Positions 17,401 through 26,320 are shown, counted from the first letter of the stretch. The stretch is 53,742 nucleotides of DNA from Clostridiales bacterium (GCA_012838425.1 DUPG01000033.1:1-53742), one strand, 5' to 3'. Notes: generated from the sequence alone by a model not told the origin. Made by a program: numbers and translations.

Positions 17401-17988
17401 ATTGAGGATTACAAGGACTTGAGTGAGCGTTACAGCACGCTTAACACGCAATACGAGGATTTAAGACGCGCAGAAATAGATTTGATGAAGCTAATTGAGG
17501 AGCTTACAATAACTATGGAGGAGAACTTCAAAGAGAAGTTCGAGCAGATTAGGGAAAACTTCAAGCGAGTATTCGTAGAGCTGTTCCAAGGCGGAAGCGC
17601 AGATTTAGTGCTGGCAGATGAAGACGATGTGCTTAACTGCGACATTGATATATTAGCGCAAATACCCGGCAAAAAGCTGCAAGGGCTTGCCCCATTATCG
17701 GGCGGAGAACGCGCGCTTACCGCAATAGCCTTGCAGTTTGCAATACTTGACTTAAAGCCTACTGCCTTCTGCGTGTTAGACGAGATAGACGCTTCATTAG
17801 ACGAAGCGAATGTAACACGATTTACTAATTACTTGCAGTCGTATGCAAAGAAAACTCAGTTCATACTAATAACGCACAGAAAAGGCAGCATGGAGGCTTC
17901 GAATGCACTGTACGGGGTTTCCCAGCAGGAAAAGGGTATTTCGAAGGTCGTTTCGGCAAGAATAGGCAGCATAGCTGCAGAAGCATAA
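14416..17988 (+). CDS. smc: Chromosome segregation SMC protein
   Basis: 1190 residues, full length. Walker A GPNGCGKS is at 31-38, two long coiled coils surround a hinge near residues 500-680 (with the GSMTGG end), the ABC signature LSGGER is near 1094-1099, and Walker B ends with Asp1122-Glu1123. The protein dimerises at the hinge and, with ScpA/ScpB, compacts the chromosome. The TTG start (14416) lies nine bases after GGAGG, inside the end of rnc. The scp genes are not in the window. Confidence 0.97.
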   Translation: MRLVKLELNGFKSFANKTEIFFDEGITAIVGPNGCGKSNIADAIRWVLGEQSAKTLRGSRMEDVIFAGTATRKQQGYCEVTLLFDNSDGRLPIDFSEVSITRRVFRSGESEYCINDTPCRLKDIHELLRDTGLGKEGYSIVGQGKVEEILSNKSNERRKAFEEAAGIMKYRVRKEEACRNLENTRANLTRISDILFEIEVRLEPLKEQSEAAKKYLQLREELKELEVNLFLHQHDKILERSKSIKETIEQLTNEITEIEEKRQSINAECENIEQSEKEISDKLSEMHNELVLMTAGVEKQLGEVKVLEERIISAEKEREKLLERIKENTERKTSLAEMLSSHDGSSVEREEALNLLRNERDEVQKQIINLNTEVMEKEQAVEDLKNAIIDAMNRISDAKSNMSRLTANKQSLIERKGEIQSLRETYSQKVIELEEELLQAQNELSELNTQLENDKAAVGKASSIVNDCNYYLNKKNDEIKALEQNIEGMRSRLNVLTEMKRAHEGYYLSIKKLMQDAENDTSLSKHIEGVVAEIISVPEAYENAIENSLGSALQNIVTPDEQSAKVLIHYLREKNYGRATFLPITSMRPKTLTSEERNAIKVNGCYGVASELIDYEPKYKNVVENLLGRTIIVEDLDVGILINKRVGQALKIATIDGDIISPGGSMTGGSNAKKEFSLLGRERECIDLLSQLDQKKKQLVSQRNAREEIVRQLEKANSIVAECVKKQHATEIKVAQQADRVDIIAQQLEKQREQLTQADTELQRIDDSILDIEAQIKQCEESQLEFDSSKAVTQEDVSKAQAELNRLRNELNELNDKHTELKIKIVSLEKDADSQLNEQKRLSKELNATISMLDIDEKAVSQLEYEKQELIAAKENLEAELANNKTENEDFQAQYSQLEKAREALRETLSELRSERERLSDILNEKRERLYKQEAALNKCEVDLSSMQDKIWQDYELTYENALFYRRPIAITASHQQADELRRAIRELGDVNVNAIEDYKDLSERYSTLNTQYEDLRRAEIDLMKLIEELTITMEENFKEKFEQIRENFKRVFVELFQGGSADLVLADEDDVLNCDIDILAQIPGKKLQGLAPLSGGERALTAIALQFAILDLKPTAFCVLDEIDASLDEANVTRFTNYLQSYAKKTQFILITHRKGSMEASNALYGVSQQEKGISKVVSARIGSIAAEA

Positions 17989-18010
17989 AAACAAATTAGA
18001 GGAGATAAAA

Positions 18011-19660
18011 TTGGCAAATTTAAGAATAATACCATTAGGCGGTGTGGGCGAGATTGGAAAGAACCTCACCGTAATAGAATATGGCAACGATATTGTAGTG
18101 ATTGACTGCGGATTGAGCTTTCCTGATGAAGATATGCTGGGGATAGACTTGGTAATTCCCGACATGACATATTTAGAGAACAACAAGGATAAGATTCGCG
18201 GCTTCTTGATTACGCATGGACACGAGGACCACATAGGCGCACTACCCTACGCTTTGAAGAAGCTTAACGCGCCTGTGTTCGGCACCGACCTGACAATCGC
18301 GCTGATTAAGAACAAGTTAGAGGAGCACAATGTAAACCACGCCAAGTTAGTAAACATACAGCCCGGGGACATAATTGAGCTTGGGTGTATGAGCATTGAG
18401 TTTATAAAGACAAGTCACTCAATACCGGGGTCTGTGGCGTTGGCTATAACTACTCCCGCGGGCGTGATAATTCATACAGGCGACTTTAAGATGGACTTTA
18501 CGCCCATGGACGGCGAGCCCATAGACATAGCGCGCTTTGCGGATTACGGAAGCTGCGGGGTGCTGGCATTGCTTTCGGACAGCACAAACGCTGAATCCCA
18601 CGGCTATACGCAGAGTGAAATGGAGATAGGCAAAAATATTGAGGAGTGCTTCGCGCGAGCGCATGGCAGGGTTATTGTCGCTTCATTCGCCTCGAACATA
18701 TATCGAATTCAGCAGGTGGTTGATGTAGCAGTCGCACAGGGCAGAATTGTATGCTTCCAAGGCAGAAGTATGCTTAGCATATGTGCAATAGCGCGCTCTT
18801 TGGGGTATCTCAATATTCCCGATGAATACATTGTAGATGTTGAAAGCCTGAAGGACTATCCCGATGAGAGAGTGTGCGTAATCACGACGGGCAGTCAGGG
18901 CGAGCCTATGAGCGGCTTGTTCAGAATGGCGAACTCTACGCACAAGCTGAATATCGGCTATGGCGATACTATAATTATTTCCGCTTCTGCAATACCCGGA
19001 AATGAAGTAGGCATGGCTAAAATCATAAATCAGCTATACCAAAAGGGCGCAGAGGTCATATACGACAAAACCGCTGATGTGCATGTATCAGGTCACGCGC
19101 ATAGGGGCGAGCTTGGCATATTGTTAGCTGTTACGCGCCCTGAGTACTTTGTGCCTATACATGGACAATACAAGCACCTATACCATCACGCAAGCTTAGC
19201 AAGGAACATGGGCATTGACCCTGAAAAGATATTCTTACTGAACTTAGGCGATGTGCTTGAATTTTCAGATAAGGGCGCTGACATTACCGAAACCGTTCCG
19301 AGCGGAAGCATATTGGTTGACGGGCTTGGCATTGGCGACATAGGAAACACTGTGCTGAAGGACAGGCGCATACTCTCACAAGAGGGCGTTGTGGTGGCAG
19401 TTATCACGATTTCAAAAGCGACCGGCGCACTGTTGGCTGAGCCGGAGCTTATAACGCGCGGATTCGTTTATGTTAAGGAATCCGAACAGCTGATAGCTAA
19501 CGCAAAGGAAGAATTAAAAAAAGTCGCGCAGAAATTTGCTGAAACTCCGAAAACGGATTGGGCGAACACCAAGGCAAACATTCGCTCGACTTTGAAGAAT
19601 TATCTACACGAGCAGACTAAGCGCACTCCGTTGATAATTCCTGTGGTTATGGAAGTCTAA
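18011..19660 (+). CDS. rnj: Ribonuclease J
   Basis: 549 residues of the metallo-beta-lactamase/beta-CASP family. The zinc motif HGHEDH is at 69-74; GDFKMDF, SDSTNAE and HVSGHA follow in order. RNase J has 5'-3' exo- and endonuclease activity on mRNA and rRNA. The start is TTG 18011 behind GAGGAG, 22 bases after smc, so it is probably the last gene of the acpP operon. The paralogue (J1 or J2) cannot be told from sequence alone. The stop shares CTAA with the convergent MFS gene. Confidence 0.94.
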   Translation: MANLRIIPLGGVGEIGKNLTVIEYGNDIVVIDCGLSFPDEDMLGIDLVIPDMTYLENNKDKIRGFLITHGHEDHIGALPYALKKLNAPVFGTDLTIALIKNKLEEHNVNHAKLVNIQPGDIIELGCMSIEFIKTSHSIPGSVALAITTPAGVIIHTGDFKMDFTPMDGEPIDIARFADYGSCGVLALLSDSTNAESHGYTQSEMEIGKNIEECFARAHGRVIVASFASNIYRIQQVVDVAVAQGRIVCFQGRSMLSICAIARSLGYLNIPDEYIVDVESLKDYPDERVCVITTGSQGEPMSGLFRMANSTHKLNIGYGDTIIISASAIPGNEVGMAKIINQLYQKGAEVIYDKTADVHVSGHAHRGELGILLAVTRPEYFVPIHGQYKHLYHHASLARNMGIDPEKIFLLNLGDVLEFSDKGADITETVPSGSILVDGLGIGDIGNTVLKDRRILSQEGVVVAVITISKATGALLAEPELITRGFVYVKESEQLIANAKEELKKVAQKFAETPKTDWANTKANIRSTLKNYLHEQTKRTPLIIPVVMEV

Positions 19661-20910
19661 ATGGTTACATTATAAATCTTCTTAACATGTTCACGGCCGC
19701 GATACATAATGAGCATTGCGGCTATTATATCTGTTACGCAAAACGCTACAACTATCATACGCATAGGAATGCCTGTGTCGCCTAACGCTCCGCCTAATAC
19801 TTGTCCTAATACTGTTCCTAACATAGTAAGCATCTGGAATGTGCCGTTAAACCTTCCCCTAACTGTATCGGGCAAGTAGTTCTGCGTTGAAGATATGCGA
19901 ATATTGAACGATGTTACGCATATCAAGCCCGATATAAACTGCAAGGCAAGCATTCCGAATATAGGCGTAAACAGGTATGCGCAGCCTATTAGGTTAGATG
20001 TAACATAAACGAACATGGCTATTGTGAACTTCTTGTCCTGCGGGAACACCTTTTTATAATGGAACAGCCCGCCAATAAGCCTGCCCAACAGGTTTGCGCC
20101 CGTTACAAATGTAAATGTCATAACGCCTAAGCTGTCCTGCGACTTAAAATACGGCAAAAGCAGTATGCCCGAAGCGCTGTTGGTAAAGCTGTTTATTGTG
20201 AAGTATGCTGTAATGGTTAAAAGCCCAAGCTCGTTTTTCAGATATTTTATGCCCTCTTTGAAGTCGTTTATATACTTCTGTATGCCATAGCCCATGCTTT
20301 TTGTAGCTTCGGCGTGCATTTCTCTTATGTCTATCTGAGTTTCGAATATCGCTGCTATAAGGAATGAAAGCGCATTGAAAAGTATCAGATAGGTAAGCCC
20401 TTCACCATTAGGCACAATGTTATACACATATGCCGCAATAGGCGTCATAAACGCTGCTAAGGGATATATCATGCTCGAAATAGAGTAGGCTTTTTGGAAA
20501 TTGCCCTTGCTTATGAGCATGGGATACAGACTCTCGTATGCTACGCCATATATACTGTCAATGGTGCCTATTATTGCTGCAAATAGCAGCATTATAACAT
20601 AGTTCGCCAGCTTAAAATGCAGTACAAAGAATATTACCAGGAATAAGAATGATGATATAAAATCAAGCGTATATATTACCTTTTTGCGTGAAAAACGGTC
20701 AATATACGGACCTGCCAAGCTTGGCATTATAATTTTTGGTAGATTCGTTACGACTGCTGAAATCGCATAAAGCAAGGTTGAGCCTGTATAATCTAAAATT
20801 ATCAAGCCCAACGCGAAGCCGGAAATCGCATTACCTAACATAGATACTACTGTACCTAATGTTATGATAGTAAAGTTCTTAGTCCATAAAGGTTGTGATT
20901 GCATGCTCAT
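19657..20910 (-). CDS. Major facilitator superfamily transporter
   Basis: 417 residues with about twelve hydrophobic segments. The loop between segments 2 and 3 reads YIDRFSRKKVIYT, the classic MFS GxxxDRxxRR-like motif. A second set starts near ITAYFTINSFTNS. This is a drug/metabolite exporter type (MFS_1/MFS_3 group), substrate unknown. ATG 20910 after GGAGAGGGG is preferred; ATG 20904 is possible, while an upstream in-frame ATG at 20931 lies in the ribosome-site region. A TATAAT on the minus strand (20935-20930) lies just upstream, with no good -35. Confidence 0.88.
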   Translation of the reverse strand: MSMQSQPLWTKNFTIITLGTVVSMLGNAISGFALGLIILDYTGSTLLYAISAVVTNLPKIIMPSLAGPYIDRFSRKKVIYTLDFISSFLFLVIFFVLHFKLANYVIMLLFAAIIGTIDSIYGVAYESLYPMLISKGNFQKAYSISSMIYPLAAFMTPIAAYVYNIVPNGEGLTYLILFNALSFLIAAIFETQIDIREMHAEATKSMGYGIQKYINDFKEGIKYLKNELGLLTITAYFTINSFTNSASGILLLPYFKSQDSLGVMTFTFVTGANLLGRLIGGLFHYKKVFPQDKKFTIAMFVYVTSNLIGCAYLFTPIFGMLALQFISGLICVTSFNIRISSTQNYLPDTVRGRFNGTFQMLTMLGTVLGQVLGGALGDTGIPMRMIVVAFCVTDIIAAMLIMYRGREHVKKIYNVTI

Positions 20911-20981
20911 ATACCCCTCTCCGCAAAACATTATAGCACGCGCATAGCGTAAACAAAAAATATATTCTTAAGCTTTTTTTA

Positions 20982-21010
20982 TTGCTAATAAAACCTCTAT
21001 GTAGTATAAT
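20982..21010 (+). promoter_or_regulatory. cdaA promoter
   Basis: -35 TTGCTA (20982-20987), 17-base spacer, -10 TATAAT (21005-21010). The cdaA ribosome site TAGAGGAG follows at 21023-21030. Confidence 0.75.
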
Positions 21011-21039
21011 AAATATATGCTATAGAGGAGCGAACGCCG

Positions 21040-21873
21040 ATGACATTTAGCGACATACTAAATGCTGTAAAAACTGGTTTTTCAAACTTTAGATTTGTAG
21101 ATGCTATTGATATTCTAATCATTGCGCTGCTTATATTTTGGGTTATTCGCCTGACAAGAAAAACACGCGCATATCAGCTTCTTCGCGGTGTCGCTATCGC
21201 ATTCGTGGTACTAATTTTGAGTCAAGTATTGGGGCTTACCACTTTAAGCTGGTTCTTGGATACTGTACTGCTTTCGAGCGTAGTCTTCATAGCCATTATA
21301 TTCCAGCCTGAATTGCGCAGAGCCTTCGAGCATATAGGGCGAGGCAGCAAGCTGTTTGATAAAAAAGCGCTAACAAGCCCGCGCGAAAGCCTTGCAAGAG
21401 CAATAGCAAAGCTTTCAAGAAGAAGAGTCGGAGCACTGATTATATTCGAAAAGAAAACTCCATTAGGCGATATATTAGACACAGGTACAAGGCTGAACGC
21501 AATAATCTCCGCAGAGCTTGTGGAAAGCTTATTCGAGCCAAATACCCCACTGCATGATGGAGCTATAATCATTTCCGATTCTAAAATCGCCGCTGCCGGG
21601 TGCTTTATTCCGCTAACAAACGATGTCGATATAGACAGGGAGTTGGGCACGCGCCACAGAGCCGCAGTAAGCGCTACTCTGATTTCCGACTGTGTTTCAT
21701 TGGTAGTAAGCGAAGAAACGGGCAAAATATCATACGCAAAAGACGGTGTGCTATATAAGGATTTAGACACTCAATCCTTAATGGATCTGCTGACTGAGCT
21801 GTTCCCTGACGGCGCAAATAATTCAGAAGGCAACTTTTTCGAAAAACTCTTTCGAAAGGAGAATGACTCATGA
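21040..21873 (+). CDS. cdaA: Membrane-bound diadenylate cyclase
   Basis: 277 residues. Three membrane helices (about 22-37, 47-62, 72-87) precede a DAC domain with the DGA motif at 173-175 and RHR at 205-207. It makes c-di-AMP from two ATP at the inner face of the membrane, controlling potassium, osmolyte and cell wall homeostasis. It overlaps the cdaR start by four bases (ATGA), the standard CdaA-CdaR arrangement. glmM, the usual third partner, is not next to it; an ATPase gene is there instead. Confidence 0.96.
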   Translation: MTFSDILNAVKTGFSNFRFVDAIDILIIALLIFWVIRLTRKTRAYQLLRGVAIAFVVLILSQVLGLTTLSWFLDTVLLSSVVFIAIIFQPELRRAFEHIGRGSKLFDKKALTSPRESLARAIAKLSRRRVGALIIFEKKTPLGDILDTGTRLNAIISAELVESLFEPNTPLHDGAIIISDSKIAAAGCFIPLTNDVDIDRELGTRHRAAVSATLISDCVSLVVSEETGKISYAKDGVLYKDLDTQSLMDLLTELFPDGANNSEGNFFEKLFRKENDS

Positions 21874-23153
21874 GCAATAGGGGCAAAATACAGCTTAACA
21901 ATAGACTTCCTAAGTTTATAAAGAACAATCTGTTCATTATAATAGTATCTTTTATAACCGCATTTGTGCTTTGGGGCTTTGTATTGGCAAGCCAAAATCC
22001 CGAGAGAACCAAGACTTTAACAGGCATAAAGGTAACCTTTGAGGGCGAAGCAGATCTAATAGCCCGTAGCTTAGTTATAGTGGGCGACAGGTCAACCATA
22101 TTGCCCGATGCTACCGTATATGTAAGCGCTGATTTACTGCACTACGCAAACCTGAATAACTCAAAGGTAACCGCAACCGTAAGCTTGCGCTCAATAACGG
22201 GCGAAGGAATGCATACATTAGATATTCGTGCGACGACTTCTAACGGAACCATATTAAAGGTTGTGCCTTCAACCGTTACAATTCAGGTGGATAGGTTAAC
22301 TACGAAGCGCGTTCCCATACAAGTTGAATATGACGGCGAATTGTCTCAGAATTACTGGCATAGCGAGCCTGTACTTTCTAAAACTGATGTTGAAATTAAG
22401 GGCGCATACTCAATTCTATCATCTATTACCAGCGCTATATGTAAAATTCCATTGGCTACGCGCACCGAAAGCTTTTCAAACGCGATTTCGCTGAGCTTGG
22501 TGGATTCTAACGGGCATTTGGTTAATTCTAACCTGCTTTACGGCGATTTGCCCTCCGTTACCGTATCGCTGACTATACTTCCAAAGAAAACGGTTATGTT
22601 AGATGTAATAAACTCGCTGATTGGCGCAGACGCGTTAAAAACCAACTATGAGGTTTACTATATTACGGTTTCGCCAGCTACTGTAACCATTATAGGCGAA
22701 AAGGCAATACTTGATAGCATATCCAGAATACATCTTGAGCACTTGGATATAACAGGAGCAAGTAAAAGCTTAGAGCGCGAGCTCAAGCTGGTAATTCCCG
22801 AAGGGGTTACAGTGTTAGAGGATATAAAAACCGCTACGGCTTATATTACCATTCAAGAAAAAGTAATCAGTAAGACATTCGAGTCGATACCCATTTCTGT
22901 TAAGAATTTGGGCAGGGGCTTTGATTATACGCTCTCAACTACTTCTGCTACAATCACTATTTCAGGAAGAATATCTGTAATAAACAAGATTAATCGTGGG
23001 GATATTGAATTATATGTAGATTTGAAGGGACTGAAAGCACCCTACACCGGAGTATTGCCTATAAGCGTTGACTTAGGCAGCTCGTCATTGCTTAACGAAG
23101 TTACTGTAACGCTTGATGCTACATCTGTTACCGTAACAATAAGCGAAAAATAA
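21870..23153 (+). CDS. cdaR: CdaA regulatory protein, YbbR domains
   Basis: 427 residues. One membrane helix (about 20-40: NNLFIIIVSFITAFVLWGFV) anchors an extracytoplasmic part made of about four YbbR-like beta repeats, seen as recurring VTIxG/VTV stretches near 120-135, 210-235, 260-280 and 340-360. CdaR binds CdaA at the membrane and tunes c-di-AMP synthesis. Its ATG overlaps the cdaA stop, so the two are translationally coupled. Confidence 0.9.
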   Translation: MSNRGKIQLNNRLPKFIKNNLFIIIVSFITAFVLWGFVLASQNPERTKTLTGIKVTFEGEADLIARSLVIVGDRSTILPDATVYVSADLLHYANLNNSKVTATVSLRSITGEGMHTLDIRATTSNGTILKVVPSTVTIQVDRLTTKRVPIQVEYDGELSQNYWHSEPVLSKTDVEIKGAYSILSSITSAICKIPLATRTESFSNAISLSLVDSNGHLVNSNLLYGDLPSVTVSLTILPKKTVMLDVINSLIGADALKTNYEVYYITVSPATVTIIGEKAILDSISRIHLEHLDITGASKSLERELKLVIPEGVTVLEDIKTATAYITIQEKVISKTFESIPISVKNLGRGFDYTLSTTSATITISGRISVINKINRGDIELYVDLKGLKAPYTGVLPISVDLGSSSLLNEVTVTLDATSVTVTISEK

Positions 23154-23161
23154 GGAGCATT

Positions 23162-23893
23162 ATGAATAAAGAATACTCAGCAAACAAGCATACTATCGTG
23201 CTGATTGGGCATTTCGGCAGCGGTAAATCTGAAATTGCTATAAACTTTGCGCTTGAAGCTATTAAGACTCAACCAACTGTGTTGATAGACTTGGATATGG
23301 TGAACCCATACTTCCGTTCATCTGATATTGAAAATGAGCTGAAGGAACAAGGCATTGACATAATTAAGCCAAACTTCGCAGGTACAGGTATTGAAAGCCT
23401 TAGCTTGCCTGCTGATATTTATTCTGTATTTATAGACTCACACGAAAAGGTTATTTTCGATGTTGGCGGAGATATGACCGGCGCAATTGCGTTGGGGCAG
23501 TATAAGCGTTATTTCGAAATGTTGGACAATCTTGAGGTGCTGTTCGTGATAAATACTAAGAGGGCTTTATCTGCCACTGTTGAGGAAAATATTGCGCAAT
23601 TACAGAAGATAGAAGCCGCAAGCAGACTGAAAATCACAGGGCTTGTAAACAACACCAACCTTTCAAATGAATCAACAGCCGAAATACTAAGCGAAGGCTA
23701 TGAGATTGTGAAAGATGTATCAAAGGAATTAGGAATCCCCGTAAAATACACAGTAGGCGAGCCAGAGGTTTTAGACGAGTTTCTGAAAAATTACGAGCAC
23801 GAGAAGGAATACATAGGCACGCCCTACCCCATTACACGATATATGCAAAGAGATTGGGACAGGTTTATAGAAAAGCATTCGCGTAAGAAATAG
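23162..23893 (+). CDS. P-loop ATPase, ParA/CobQ-like
   Basis: 243 residues. The Walker A motif GHFGSGKS is at 16-23. DLDMVNPYFRSS near 53-64 and FDVGGDMTGA near 99-108 resemble the switch and Walker B regions of MinD/ParA/CobQ-type ATPases, but the deviant Walker lysine of ParA is not evident. It begins eight bases after cdaR, so it is likely in the c-di-AMP operon. I do not know its function; similar proteins occur in Clostridia without characterised role. Confidence 0.75.
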   Translation: MNKEYSANKHTIVLIGHFGSGKSEIAINFALEAIKTQPTVLIDLDMVNPYFRSSDIENELKEQGIDIIKPNFAGTGIESLSLPADIYSVFIDSHEKVIFDVGGDMTGAIALGQYKRYFEMLDNLEVLFVINTKRALSATVEENIAQLQKIEAASRLKITGLVNNTNLSNESTAEILSEGYEIVKDVSKELGIPVKYTVGEPEVLDEFLKNYEHEKEYIGTPYPITRYMQRDWDRFIEKHSRKK

Positions 23894-23923
23894 AACGCAT
23901 ATCCAATAGTATATACTTGTGAT

Positions 23924-23952
23924 TTGCTTATTTAGTATGAATAGACTATAAT
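23924..23952 (+). promoter_or_regulatory. Promoter abutting the MATE gene start
   Basis: -35 TTGCTT (23924-23929), 17-base spacer, -10 TATAAT (23947-23952). The expected transcription start falls on or next to the A of the ATG at 23959, implying a leaderless mRNA. Confidence 0.7.
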
Positions 23953-23958
23953 AAACAC

Positions 23959-25356
23959 ATGGTGTTGCGTAATTTTTTCTTGCCTGAGCATATGGTTAAG
24001 CCCTCCATGCGTCTTGGAGAGCTACCATCGTTCAGGCAAGCATATAAAACAAGCTTGAGCATGGCGTGGCCGAGTGCTTTGGAAGCACTGTTAGTTGCCG
24101 TAATCTCATCCTTTGATATGATGATGGTAGGCGGGCTCGGTTCATCGGCAATAGCGGCGGTTGGAATATGTACCCAACCCCGTTATATTTTACTTGCGAC
24201 TGTTCTTACGCTGAATATGGGCGTTACCGCGGTAGTAGCGCGTAGAAAGGGCGAAAAAAACTATAAAGACGCGGTTGACGCATTAAAGCAGGCCTTGGTT
24301 ATATCATTTGCGCTTTCGGTCATCATCACAATAATAGGACAAGTATTCGCAAAGGACCTGCTTGTTTTAGCAGGCGCAAACGAGGATTATTTGAGCGACG
24401 CTATAGATTATTTCAGAATAACCTTAGCAGGAAACTTCTTCTACATGATGTCGCTTACTATGACGGCGGCGCAAAGAGGCTTTGGCAACACGCGTATATC
24501 AATGATAACCAACACCAGCGCAAACCTTGTGAACATACTATTCAACTGGTTTTTAATAAATGGCATTTGGTTCTTCCCGCGGCTTGGTGTTAGAGGCGCT
24601 GCAATCGCAACAAGCATTGGCTATGTAGCGGCATTCTTGATAGCTGTACGCTCTATTACGCGACGCGATGTTCCATTAGCAATTAGGGATTTCAAAATCA
24701 GGTTCGACAAAAACACGCTTACCAGCATATCAAAGGTTTGGAGCGGCAGCTTTATTGAGCAGATATTCATTCGTATCGGATTCTTCTTGTATGCGGCTAT
24801 GGTTGCGGCGTTGGGCACTACCGAATTTGCGACGCATCAAATATGTATGCAAATTATTACCATATCTTTTGCGCTGGGAGATGGATTCAGTGTAGCTTCT
24901 ACAAGCTTAGTAGGGCAGAATCTCGGAGCCGAGCGTTCTGACTTGGCTATTATGTACGCAAAGGTAGGTCAGCGCATGGCTATGGTGTTAGGGTTTATAC
25001 TAAGCATCTTGTTCATACTGCTGCGCGTACCATTACTGCACCTATTCTCAAATGAAGCTGATGTAATAGCATTAGGCTCTAAAATAATGATTATTCTTGC
25101 TTTCGTGTGCCAAATACAGCCCTCGCAGGTGGTGATTTCCGGCTGCTTGCGCGGCGCAGGAGATTCGGGATATGTCGCGCTGACATCATTCATCAGCATA
25201 GGCATACTTCGCCCTGCTCTATCATACTTCCTTTGTTATACATTGGGTTTGGGGCTTTTCGGCGCATGGCTTGGGCTATACGCTGACCAGTTTACAAGAC
25301 TTGTATTGAATATTATACGCTTCAGAAGCTGTAAATGGACTTGCATACGGCTGTGA
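23959..25356 (+). CDS. MATE family efflux transporter
   Basis: 465 residues with twelve predicted membrane segments starting near residue 30 (TSLSMAWPSALEALLVAVIS). Motifs such as FDMMMVGGLGSSAIAAVG and a second-half counterpart near GAGDSGYVAL match the MATE/NorM-like fold, a Na+- or H+-coupled exporter of cationic drugs. The N-terminus is extended by about 25 residues. No ribosome site precedes ATG 23959, and the promoter places the RNA start there. An internal ATG at 23992 also lacks a ribosome site. It converges directly on the HAD gene with no terminator. Confidence 0.9.
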   Translation: MVLRNFFLPEHMVKPSMRLGELPSFRQAYKTSLSMAWPSALEALLVAVISSFDMMMVGGLGSSAIAAVGICTQPRYILLATVLTLNMGVTAVVARRKGEKNYKDAVDALKQALVISFALSVIITIIGQVFAKDLLVLAGANEDYLSDAIDYFRITLAGNFFYMMSLTMTAAQRGFGNTRISMITNTSANLVNILFNWFLINGIWFFPRLGVRGAAIATSIGYVAAFLIAVRSITRRDVPLAIRDFKIRFDKNTLTSISKVWSGSFIEQIFIRIGFFLYAAMVAALGTTEFATHQICMQIITISFALGDGFSVASTSLVGQNLGAERSDLAIMYAKVGQRMAMVLGFILSILFILLRVPLLHLFSNEADVIALGSKIMIILAFVCQIQPSQVVISGCLRGAGDSGYVALTSFISIGILRPALSYFLCYTLGLGLFGAWLGLYADQFTRLVLNIIRFRSCKWTCIRL

Positions 25357-26127
25357 TTATAAAACATGCTTTTCAAGCCATTTTGCAACCCCGTCATCAT
25401 CATTGGATTCGCAAATAACATCAGCTGCTGCTTTCACAGAAAGTATTGCATTTTCCATAGCTATACCGATTCCGCAATGCTTCAATAGCTCTATGTCATT
25501 GTAATCATCGCCAAAAGCAATAGTGTTTGAAGTATCTATGCCTAAATGTTCAATAACCTTTATTGCGCCATTCATTTTGCTTGAATCAATATGCATGAAA
25601 GCGCACCAGTTTTTATCTGAAAACGGGGATAGCTTCACATTATCAAACCGAGAAGCTATGTTTTCCGCCGCGCTGATGTCATGAAAATAAACTGTCGCTT
25701 TATATATGGCTTCATCAAGGGGATTTGTGAAATCATAGCGCTCCGCAAAGCCGTATGCTGTTGATAAATCGCCATTATGGCATAGGTAGTAGCCGCCCTC
25801 TGTTTCAACGGTTAGCACTTGAAGCGCAGTACATCCCAATAGCGCGGCTATTAGCGCATTTGAAGTGGCTTTATCCAAGGTTTGCGTATGTATTATCGTA
25901 TCGCCTATACGCACTTGAGCGCCGCAATTAGATATAACACCATTTGGGCGCACAGCATCTATATATCGCTTAGCAGAGGTTTCAGACCTTGCGGTAGCGA
26001 ATACTATGTAAACTCCGCGACGCTTACATTCTTCTAATACAGACAGCGTGTATGGGGTAATTATACCTTCGCTGTTTAATAGCGTGTCATCTAAATCTAT
26101 GAATACTGTTTTTATTGGCTTTTTCAT
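25357..26127 (-). CDS. HAD-superfamily hydrolase, Cof type
   Basis: 256 residues, full length for Cof-type phosphatases. Catalytic DLDDTL is at 11-16, with a Thr/Ser motif near FATAR, a Lys region, and the metal motif GDDYNDIELL near 206-215. The type IIB cap lies between. Such enzymes dephosphorylate sugar phosphates, pyridoxal phosphate or FMN; the substrate cannot be told. The ATG follows AGGATAAG and lies just downstream of the tRNA-Thr terminator, so it may receive read-through transcription. Confidence 0.92.
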   Translation of the reverse strand: MKKPIKTVFIDLDDTLLNSEGIITPYTLSVLEECKRRGVYIVFATARSETSAKRYIDAVRPNGVISNCGAQVRIGDTIIHTQTLDKATSNALIAALLGCTALQVLTVETEGGYYLCHNGDLSTAYGFAERYDFTNPLDEAIYKATVYFHDISAAENIASRFDNVKLSPFSDKNWCAFMHIDSSKMNGAIKVIEHLGIDTSNTIAFGDDYNDIELLKHCGIGIAMENAILSVKAAADVICESNDDDGVAKWLEKHVL

Positions 26128-26145
26128 AGCTTATCCTGATTGATA

Positions 26146-26168
26146 TTAAAAAAGGCGTTTCCCGCCTT
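26146..26168 (-). terminator. Terminator of tRNA-Thr
   Basis: Minus strand: AAGGCG (26168-26163), loop GGAAA, CGCCTT (26157-26152), then T run. It is only six pairs but GC-rich and directly after the tRNA. Confidence 0.8.
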
Positions 26169-26172
26169 GATG

Positions 26173-26248
26173 TGGAGCTGATGAGCAGATTCGAACTGCC
26201 GACCTCCTCATTACCAATGAGGTGCTCTGCCTACTGAGCTACATCAGC
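26173..26248 (-). tRNA. tRNA-Thr (anticodon GGT)
   Basis: On the minus strand acceptor GCTGATG (26248-26242) pairs with CATCAGC near the 3' end, followed by T and encoded CCA (26175-26173). The anticodon loop TTGGTAA gives GGT, and the T arm has AGTTCGAATCT. A single-gene unit with its own promoter and terminator. Confidence 0.97.
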
Positions 26249-26257
26249 ACGCACGCT

Positions 26258-26286
26258 ATTATATCTTTTTTACGCAAATAAAGCAA
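26258..26286 (-). promoter_or_regulatory. tRNA-Thr promoter
   Basis: Minus strand: -35 TTGCTT (26286-26281), 17-base spacer, -10 TATAAT (26263-26258); the start is a few bases before the mature tRNA end. Confidence 0.75.
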
Positions 26287-26320
26287 GTGTTTTTTCGTAA
26301 TGAAAAAGTATATAATGCGT

